Part shown: positions 43,370 through 50,900 of the stretch, piece by piece
Position numbering within the stretch: the first letter of the stretch is position 1
Layout: the number at the start of each line of letters is the position of its first letter
From: an uncultured Lachnospiraceae bacterium
GTDB taxonomy: Bacteria > Bacillota > Clostridia > Lachnospirales > Lachnospiraceae
Direction of reading: 5' to 3'
Assembly: GCA_910587895.1 (NCBI GenBank)
Contig: CAJUOE010000039.1
Location: forward strand, 1-64,000
DNA: 64,000 nucleotides
Notes under the pieces: model-generated
What the model was told of the DNA's origin: nothing
The model's input: the letters and a program-made list of their open reading frames with translations, nothing else
The model's database searches: none
Position numbers and translations under genes: made by a program

Positions 43370-43582
43370 ATGAGTAACAGAGAAAGGATAGTTGAATTAT
43401 TGGATGTTATACCAGATTATAAAATCGGCTATGTGTTAGCGTACGTTCAGGGGGTGGCAGCTGATGAGGAGGCAGACGATATTTTTTGCCAAAAAATGGT
43501 AGAAAATTATGAGAATGCACCAGATGAAGACAAGGAAGACATACCGTTTGAGGAATGTTTAAAAGAATGGGGGCTTGATTGA
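43370..43582 (+). CDS. Probable antitoxin of a RelE-type pair
   Basis: The acidic protein of 70 residues (RIVELLDVIPDYKIGYVLAYVQGV followed by an Asp/Glu-rich half) precedes and overlaps by one base a RelE/ParE-type toxin gene. Position and charge fit an antitoxin; I recognise no DNA-binding motif in it. GGAAGGAAG lies about nine bases before the ATG. Confidence 0.65.
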   Translation: MSNRERIVELLDVIPDYKIGYVLAYVQGVAADEEADDIFCQKMVENYENAPDEDKEDIPFEECLKEWGLD

Positions 43583-43833
43583 TGTACCAAATTATCATCA
43601 AAAAGAAGGCTAAAAAATTTATTGACAGGCTGCCCATAAATGAAAAAAAACGTGTTGTATCTGCAATAGAGCGACTTCCAAATGGAGAGGACATAAAAAA
43701 ATTAAGGGGACATGAAAATTTGTTGAGATTGCGTGTGGGTAATTATCGTATTGTTTATACTATAGATAATGGAAAGCTAATTGTATATGTTATTGATATA
43801 GATAATCGTGGAGAAATATATAAACGGTATTAA
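43582..43833 (+). CDS. RelE/ParE family toxin
   Basis: The basic protein of 83 residues has the RelE fold pattern: IIIKKKAKKFIDRLP, KRVVSAIERLP, KLRGHENLLRLRVGNYRIVYTIDNGKLIVYVIDIDNRGEIYKRY. RelE-type toxins cleave mRNA on the ribosome. It lies amid gene remnants, as toxin-antitoxin pairs often do in plastic regions. Confidence 0.85.
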   Translation: MYQIIIKKKAKKFIDRLPINEKKRVVSAIERLPNGEDIKKLRGHENLLRLRVGNYRIVYTIDNGKLIVYVIDIDNRGEIYKRY

Positions 43834-43850
43834 TCGGGAGGAAACAGGAA

Positions 43851-44001
43851 ATGTATATTGCAGATAAGTATTGGAATAACTATATTGGCGACACAGACGA
43901 CAGCTTATGACGTAAGTCAAATGTGTCCGGAGGAAGATTTGCAGGAGATGGCAGAAATCTGTGAAAGCTTAAGGAAAGAACTGTATGGAGAAAGTGAATG
44001 A
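43851..44001 (+). pseudogene. Probable remnant of a small conserved gene
   Basis: MYIADKYWNNYIGDTDDSL runs from an ATG with GGGAGGAAAC in front and stops at 43910. Another frame continues from 43921 for 26 codons (MCPEEDLQEMAEICESL). The first piece looks like the start of an uncharacterised clostridial family, so this is probably a gene with most of its middle lost. Confidence 0.35.
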
Positions 44002-44010
44002 AATTCTGTT

Positions 44011-44226
44011 CTATCGTCGGGCATAAACTAAATCTACCATCCCATTATAGGTGCGTGTTTTTAGCAATTTCAATTTAATTTCCTGTCTGCCGTGTCCCCA
44101 AAGGCGAATGCCGGAACCTAAGAGAACTGGAACCACAGTAATGTAATAGCAATCTATGATATCTCTGTTTACGAACTGCTGGACGACATTAGCACCGCCG
44201 CAAATCCAGATATTTTCCGCATATTT
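44011..44226 (-). pseudogene. C-terminal remnant of a dihydrofolate-reductase-family (RibD-like) gene
   Basis: The minus strand reads IWICGGANVVQQFVNRDIID, then ITVVPVLLGSGIRLWG and YNGMVDLVYARR before the stop at 44011. This is the last ~70 residues of the DHFR/RibD C-terminal family (about 180 residues). The frame meets a stop at 44227-44229 and the N-terminal half is absent. Confidence 0.75.
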
Positions 44227-44259
44227 TCAGTCCCCTCAAATTTCTGAAAGCCAGTAAAA

Positions 44260-44700
44260 TTATTTCAAATAGGAATCGGCGATTTGGATAGATTTATCCG
44301 GGAAGTCCGATTTCAGGCTGACCAGATATTGTAATGCACTTCCCTCATAGGGCAGTGTTTTATCGAAAAGCCCCATCTCGTAGCAGTTGCGGATAACATT
44401 GATAATGCAGTCCTCGACGTGGTCTTCCTTGCAGTCTTTGCATTCTTTTAAAATGTGTGCAATTGCAACTTCCAATGCCATCTCGTCAAATGTTTTATAG
44501 TCCGCCATAGGAATCTGTTTTGTGCCGCCTGGAACTTCCTTTTTCGGTTCTTTTTCGAAGTTTTTGATACATTTTTTGGCGTAGCCTATAACACATTTTT
44601 CGCTTTGGCATTGACTGCACACAGAATCTTCCATGCAGCAGTTTTGCAAATCCTTCCATATCAGTTCCGTGTTCAATCCTTCCTTGTGTTCATCAGCCAT
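44260..44700 (-). CDS. Cys-rich protein of unknown function
   Basis: The 146-residue soluble protein has ten cysteines in two groups: CC, C, CxxC, C within residues ~18-45 and C, C, C, C within ~85-110. The spacing suggests metal or Fe-S binding, but I cannot assign a family. AAAGGAG precedes the ATG at 44700; a longer reading frame to 44772 lacks a ribosome site and overlaps the promoter. Confidence 0.65.
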   Translation of the reverse strand: MADEHKEGLNTELIWKDLQNCCMEDSVCSQCQSEKCVIGYAKKCIKNFEKEPKKEVPGGTKQIPMADYKTFDEMALEVAIAHILKECKDCKEDHVEDCIINVIRNCYEMGLFDKTLPYEGSALQYLVSLKSDFPDKSIQIADSYLK

Positions 44701-44762
44701 TTTGAAATTCTCCTTTAATTTTTTCGTCCAAATGTATAATAAATTATGGTTATCTGCCGGAT

Positions 44763-44791
44763 ATGTTATCATAGGGCTTATTTCATGTCAA
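44763..44791 (-). promoter_or_regulatory. Promoter of the Cys-rich gene
   Basis: On the minus strand TTGACA, 17 bases, TAACAT. Confidence 0.55.
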
Positions 44792-44854
44792 GATTATTGA
44801 AGAAACATGTACAAGTTTTGTAAAATAGAAGTTAAAATCCTTATTTCTAAAATA

Positions 44855-44883
44855 TTGAATAGCACCATATAACCTGCTATAAT
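44855..44883 (+). promoter_or_regulatory. Promoter of the secreted repeat-protein gene
   Basis: TTGAAT, 17 bases, TATAAT. It diverges from the minus-strand promoter 64 bases away. Confidence 0.6.
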
Positions 44884-44965
44884 CAATGTTAAGAGAGAAC
44901 ATGGCATAAAGTGGATTTTGTTGACGGAATTTGGGATATCGAACGTCAGGAAGGGGGATTTTGCG

Positions 44966-47323
44966 ATGATGAAATATGCAAAACATATCATAGCCGTACT
45001 TTTAGTGATCACCATGCTATTTACAGGGGTAGGTTTTGCAGCGGCAGAAGGAAATAACGACGAATTTCAGGAATGGGTATTGGAAAATGTAAAGTTCGGG
45101 CATCTTGGCATTTCTTTTGAATTTGGCGGTTTACTGCCGCCACAGGAGGCAAGGGCTGTCATTTCCTCTTCTTCAGAGGAAGAGCCAATGGAAATTAGCA
45201 TAGATTTTATGATAGAAGAAGGGAAGAAGGGGTACCAGCTTTCAATTCCCGAAGGTTCTTATCTGGAAAGCGGAAAGAACTATTGCCTGAAATTATATGG
45301 GCAGAATGGAGAAGAGGCGTCTGAAAATGGGGAAGTAGAATGCGATTTTTCTGCTGAAATATATTATGAACGCGATCGGGTGGATATTGATTATAAATCG
45401 GACTGCAAAATAGTGCAGGCGGTGGCAGAAGTGGATTCTGTCGAATACGAAGGGGTGATTCAGGATAACAATATTGTTATTTTGTATCCGCAGTTAGAAA
45501 GTGACCGAAAGGTAACGGTTAAGATTTCTGACGAATATGGCTGTGTGCGGACATATACAGGGAAGACGGAAATGTCGGATGTTTTAAGATACATGGTTCT
45601 TAAGGCATTTCCAGATGGTATAAGATTTGAAAAGTATGTTGGGTTTACGCAATTTTCTGCGGATGAGAGGATGGCAGTAAAGGTTGGGGAAGAGGTTTAT
45701 TATACGGAATACGGTTATGAAGCGGATAGGGAAACCAGGTTTGGAAGTGTGCAGTATCCTTTGCAGCAGCCAGGCACGAGGATTACTGTTTGGATGGAAA
45801 ATAAAAGCGGGGTCATAACCCTGAAAAAGAAGTTTACCATCAAGGAATGTAGTTTTTTGACAGCATACAACAGGGCATATCCGGAAATGCTGACAGGAAA
45901 CGTGTATGAAAGATCTTTGAAACAGGTTCCGACGAAGGTTCGTGTTCGAATTGGAGGAAGGGTTTATGAAGAACGTGTTGACCAATATGGCAACTTTACG
46001 GTTATGTATCCGGAGCAGCGGGAAGGCGCGGAGCTGACGTTCGACCTTATGGATGATCATGGATGCTGCCTCACACAGACGACGCGTGTGCTGAATGAAT
46101 TTGTGGATGTTTCTGTATTAGAGGAATATAATGACAGAGATAGTATATTGGATGTCACTGCGACAGCAGTATATGCAAAATCAATAATACATGGCAGGAT
46201 TTGCGTACAAATTGGCGAAAATGTGTATAAGGGATCTGATGAACATGTTGAGCATGATTCAGGATGGTGTGTTATGGTGAGCTATCCGGAGCAGAAACCG
46301 GGTACGGCAATTACGGTCTGGTATGAGGATTTAAACACGTCGAAGGGAACAAAAATGAATTTTAAAATTCCCAGTCCGCCCAAGGTCAAGCTTGACATCG
46401 TGGAGTTCACGTATAATTATATTGAATTTGAACCATATTTTTATCTCGGTGATTCTGAATATTCGGAGGATATAGAGAAAGCATATGCATATATCAATGG
46501 CAAGAAATATAAGGCAAAAGGTGGCGGTGATGATGTTGATGATACTTTTTATATAGAGTATTCTGTGAAAGTTGGGTCTACAATCAAAATTATCATTACC
46601 GATGAAGAGGGCAATGATTATGAAGTCGCCTATAAGATACCGCATACGCTGTCGGACATTCATCTGAACAAGGTGGAGTCTGGAAGCTGGAAGGTTACAG
46701 GGGACACGGTACCAAAGGCTTCCGTGTCGGTAAAAATTGGCAAAAAGACATACAAGTCGAAAGCCAAAAAAGATGGCAGCTTTTCTGTCAAGGTTAAGCC
46801 TCATAAGACCGGGACAAGAGTTACATTGTTCGTAAAGACGAAAGAAGGGGCTTATGGGAAAAGGACAACGAAGATCAAAAGGGCAAAAGGAACGATAAAA
46901 TTTACCAATACCATTTTCCGCGACAGCGGGAAGGTTTCGTGCAAGGTTACCGGTGCATACAAAGGCGATGTCGTGACAGTGAATGTGGGCGGCAGGACTT
47001 ATAAGAAAAGAATAACGTCGAATAAGAGAAGGCAGATTGTGACTATTCCCATAGGTTCGGCAACGGCTGGGGAACAGGCAAGGGCAACCTATAGCGACAG
47101 GTTTAAGAAACGAAAGGATTATGATTCCCGCATGGTTTATTATGGAGATTCAATATATGTGGGGATGTCCATTGGTGATGCGTGTCTGACGACCTGGGGC
47201 AGTCCAAAGCAGAGAAATTATTATGGGGGGAACTGGGAACAATGGGTTTTCTCCAGCGGTGGAAGTATGCTGTTCGTTTATGTGCAGGATGGCAAGGTTG
47301 TCCTCATTCAGAGAATGAATTAA
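44966..47323 (+). CDS. Secreted multi-repeat protein with BamE-like C-terminal domain
   Basis: The 785-residue protein has a signal peptide (~1-29, cleavage near AAAEG). Several degenerate beta-sandwich repeats follow, each of the form 'V.I...Y.......G.....YP....G..VT......' (for example VRVRIGGRVYEERVDQYGNF and VSVKIGKKTYKSKAKKDGSF). These resemble bacterial Ig-like modules. The last ~60 residues (YVGMSIGDACLTTWGSPKQ ... WVFSSGGSMLFVYVQDGKV) look like the GMS.xxV...G.P pattern of BamE/SmpA-like folds. No anchor signal is seen. The function is unknown. The ATG follows AAGGGGG. Confidence 0.75.
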   Translation: MMKYAKHIIAVLLVITMLFTGVGFAAAEGNNDEFQEWVLENVKFGHLGISFEFGGLLPPQEARAVISSSSEEEPMEISIDFMIEEGKKGYQLSIPEGSYLESGKNYCLKLYGQNGEEASENGEVECDFSAEIYYERDRVDIDYKSDCKIVQAVAEVDSVEYEGVIQDNNIVILYPQLESDRKVTVKISDEYGCVRTYTGKTEMSDVLRYMVLKAFPDGIRFEKYVGFTQFSADERMAVKVGEEVYYTEYGYEADRETRFGSVQYPLQQPGTRITVWMENKSGVITLKKKFTIKECSFLTAYNRAYPEMLTGNVYERSLKQVPTKVRVRIGGRVYEERVDQYGNFTVMYPEQREGAELTFDLMDDHGCCLTQTTRVLNEFVDVSVLEEYNDRDSILDVTATAVYAKSIIHGRICVQIGENVYKGSDEHVEHDSGWCVMVSYPEQKPGTAITVWYEDLNTSKGTKMNFKIPSPPKVKLDIVEFTYNYIEFEPYFYLGDSEYSEDIEKAYAYINGKKYKAKGGGDDVDDTFYIEYSVKVGSTIKIIITDEEGNDYEVAYKIPHTLSDIHLNKVESGSWKVTGDTVPKASVSVKIGKKTYKSKAKKDGSFSVKVKPHKTGTRVTLFVKTKEGAYGKRTTKIKRAKGTIKFTNTIFRDSGKVSCKVTGAYKGDVVTVNVGGRTYKKRITSNKRRQIVTIPIGSATAGEQARATYSDRFKKRKDYDSRMVYYGDSIYVGMSIGDACLTTWGSPKQRNYYGGNWEQWVFSSGGSMLFVYVQDGKVVLIQRMN

Positions 47324-47385
47324 TTTAGAAGAGATAAAGAAAAATTAAGATTTACTTACATTCTATAACAATGAACCATAACGTG

Positions 47386-47417
47386 CAGGGAGGGTCAACC
47401 CCTCCCTGTCATTTTTT
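47386..47417. terminator. Terminator of the secreted repeat-protein gene
   Basis: CAGGGAGGG (47386-47394) pairs with CCCTCCCTG (47400-47408) around TCAAC, followed by TCATTTTTT. It also closes the minus-strand Fic remnant. Confidence 0.85.
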
Positions 47418-47837
47418 AAATTTATATTTTCCTTTTCCGTGCCCGGATATGGGTTCGATGATATCTGCTTTTTGAGGTTGGATGTCCACTTTTTGAGTTT
47501 GAATGTCCGCTTTTTCAGCTATGAAGTCCACTTTTTGAGTTCCAATGTCCACTTTTTCTATTTTCCAAAGTCTGCTTATGTGCAGGTTTCGGTTGTGTAG
47601 TTCATTTTTTTCACCCAGAAGCAGGTTTCTGAGGAATATTTCCAGATATTCTGTAGTTTCGTGTAGTCCTTTTTGCAGGTTGGTGTAATTTGCGCGCACA
47701 AGTGCATTTCTGAAATACCACGCATTTTCCGCAAAAATATCATTTGTTGCTGAGAAATCTTGTAGGGTAATTTCTCCTACGATATTCTGAATGATGGAGA
47801 AAAATCCGGCGAATTTCCAATATGATTGAACTGCAAG
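47409..47837 (-). pseudogene. C-terminal remnant of a Fic-family protein
   Basis: Read on the minus strand from 47837, with a stop immediately upstream and no start codon, the frame gives DIFAENAWYFRNALVRANY, YLEIFLRNLLLGEKNEL and NRNLHI, the end of the Fic/DOC fold. A tail of short VDI/ADI repeats follows. The catalytic HPFxxGNGR motif and the whole N-terminal half are missing, so AMP-transfer activity is lost. A shorter frame from a GTG at 47699 is open but has no ribosome site. Confidence 0.75.
47458..47565 (-). repeat. Short tandem repeats in the Fic remnant tail
   Basis: Four to five imperfect copies of a ~20-base unit around GTCCACTTTTTGAG (plus-strand reading) encode alternating KVDI/KADI units on the minus strand. 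Confidence 0.6.
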
Positions 47838-47953
47838 TTATCATTAAAAAAGTGCAATCCGTACAAAAATGCCCAAATTGATTTCTTGGTGTTATAGAAT
47901 AAATAAAAATTAATCTGGGTTATCCCGGAATTAAGATTGGAGGATGAGATATT

Positions 47954-50900
47954 TTGAAGAAACGAGGAAACTTAAAGAGGAGAATTGGTTCGCTTGCGCT
48001 GGCAGCGGCAATGGCAGTGACTTCAGTTCCGGCGCTTGGCAGGGAAGTCCATGCGGCTGGGACGTCAGAGCCCACCAAGTTTGCGACGGTAGAACAGCTA
48101 AAGGCTTTCAACACGGATGAAACGGACGGCACAAATTCGGCAAAGCTCTATTTTGGAAAGGACAACCAGGAATGGTGGATAGCGGGAAGCCAGGGCGGGG
48201 ACAGCGTGACGCTGTTTTCGGCAAGCCCGCTGATGGAAGAGACAACTTTTTGCAGCGGCCTTAGCAGCGATAAACCATATGAGGCTGATTCTGGTTGTAT
48301 TTATGAAACAGAGCCATCACGAGTATATCATAATCATTATGGGACCAGTCCGATGAGAACGAAGGTAAAACAACTGGAAGCATCTTTCTTTTCAACGGAA
48401 GAGCAAGGCCTGATGAAGGATACAACGATCTATACGTACGATACGTATAACGAGGTATATTATGCCACAGCCGATAAACTGTATCTGGTAAATGGCATAT
48501 ATTCAGCCGGTAAATCCAATTGGCTCATAGTGGGAGAAAATGGCCCTGGCGATTCATATTACAATGGCTTGCGTGTCGATTCTATATATTGGGGAGAGGA
48601 AAGTAGTAATTATCATCCGAACTTTTGGCTGCGCATACCCGCGAAACCGTTCGGCTCTAGTTCGTACGGCGGTGATGCTATGTGTGCGAAGCTGTATGAT
48701 GGATGGGGAAACGTTAGCAGCTCTTCACCTGGCTCCTCCAAGCGTGAAGTGCGGCCCACTTTCGAACTGGACCTGTCCCCTGTCCTCTTCGCGTCTGCCG
48801 CGGAAGCGTCATTGACGGAAAGCACAGGGGCAAAGATAGGGGACGATGCGGCAATGTCATTGAGGCTGGACGGCGCCGACCGAAAGATAGGAACCGTGAA
48901 ATATGACAATGGGATCGATGGAATTGTGGCGCAGAGGGATGCAGACGCAGAGGCAATCGTCTCCCTTGTGATCCAGGGCAATGACGGGACCAGCGACTGG
49001 TATTACAGCGTGCCTGTAGGGGAAGTGGAGACGGCTGTCACAAAAGAGCAGATCCAGGAAACCTGCCAAATATCCGGGGACATTGACTTTGCAGACTGTG
49101 TGTTCTGGCTGGAAATGACATTGGGCGAAAGCAAGATGCCTTATGCCAAGATGGGCAGGAACCCCTTATTGAAACCAGGAAAAACAATCGTGCTGGAAGG
49201 AGCAACCATAAAAAACACTACGTATGGCCAGGTTCAAATAGACAGGGGGCACGACGGGACGAATGACGTGAGAGTCGAGCTGCCGGGGGGGAAGGGCAAC
49301 GTCCAGGTTGCCGAGGATGGCAGGGTTACCGTGCCTGCCGGAGGAAAGGTACGGGTCGGGAACGAGGAGTGGATGACCCTGCCAAACGGCGGTATCGTTG
49401 ACATATTCGGAAACGTAGAGGCCGACGGGATCATCAGAGGGGGGATCACGGCAGCGGCGCCGGAGGGAGGAAAGGTCACGACGGACGTGGATGGGAAGAT
49501 TACCGTGCCCGCCGGAGGAAAGGTGCAGACTGGGGAAGGAGAAGAGATGGGGCTGCCGAACGGCGGGACCGTTGACAAGGACGGGACCGTAGAGGCGGAC
49601 AAGATTGTCCGAGGCGAAACCACAGTAACGGCGCCGGAGGGAGGAAAGGTCACGGCGGACAAAGATGGGAAGATTACCGTGCCTGCCGGAGGAAAGGTGC
49701 AGACCGGGGAAGGAGAAGAAATGGAGCTGCCGGAGGGCGGGACCGTTGACAAGGACGGGAACGTGGAGCAGGCAGGAACCCCGGGAAAGCCCTTTGAAGG
49801 CTCAGGAACGGCAGAAGACCCATACCAGATTGGCAGCCGGGCAGACCTGGAGAAGCTGCGTGACCTTGTCAACGGCGGGGAAAGCCAGGAAGGCATCCAT
49901 TTCAAGGTAACTGCCGACATAGACCTGGGCGGCAGCGCAGGGAACCCATGGACACCGATTGGGACGGAGGAACACCCATTCAAAGGGATATTGGACGGAA
50001 ACAGCCGCACGGTAAGCGGGCTGTACATCAATGACGCCAATGGGAACAACCAGGGGCTCTTTGGGGTCAATGGGGGAACCATCAAAAGCCTTACCGTGTC
50101 AGGAACCGTGACGGGCAAGGACAACGTGGGCGGAATCGCCGGGAGCAACACAGGGGCGATCAGGGACTGCACCACTAACGTGGACGTGAGCGGGGAAGAC
50201 AACGTGGGCGGAATTGCCGGAAAGAATGAAGGAACCATTATGGGCTGCATGAACAATGGAAGCGTGACCGGAACTGGAACCGGCGTCGGAGGCATCACCG
50301 GGAACAACGCGGGAACCGTGAACGTAAGCGGCAACACAGGCGACGTAAGCGGCAACAGCAGCGTGGGAGGAATTGCCGGAAGGAACGACGGAACGCTGGA
50401 CAGCGGCACCAACACCGCCCCCGTGGCAGGCAAGGACGACGTGGGAGGAATTGCCGGAACGAATGGAACGAATGGAACCGTAGAAGGCTGCACCAACTCC
50501 GGGAATGTGACAGGCACGGGAGATGGAGGCGGCAAGCCGGGAGCCATCATAGGAAACAACCAGAACACTAATGGGGACGCCGTGAAGAATGACTACTACC
50601 AGAAGACGGAGAACATCAACAAGGACCTGACCGGAATCGGGGAAGGCACAGGCTCCGGGACGGACCCGGCAGGGATTGCCTCCGGGCAGACGCCGATAAA
50701 CCCAGGCAAGCCGTTCAATGGTTCAGGAACAGCGGAAGACCCCTACCAGATTGGCAGCCGGGCAGACCTGGAGAGGCTGCGCGACCTTGTCAACGGAGGG
50801 GAAAGCCAGGAAGGCATCTATTTCAAGGTAACTGCCGACATAGACCTGGGCGGCAGCGCAGGGAACCCATGGACGCCGATTGGGACGGAGGAACACCCAT

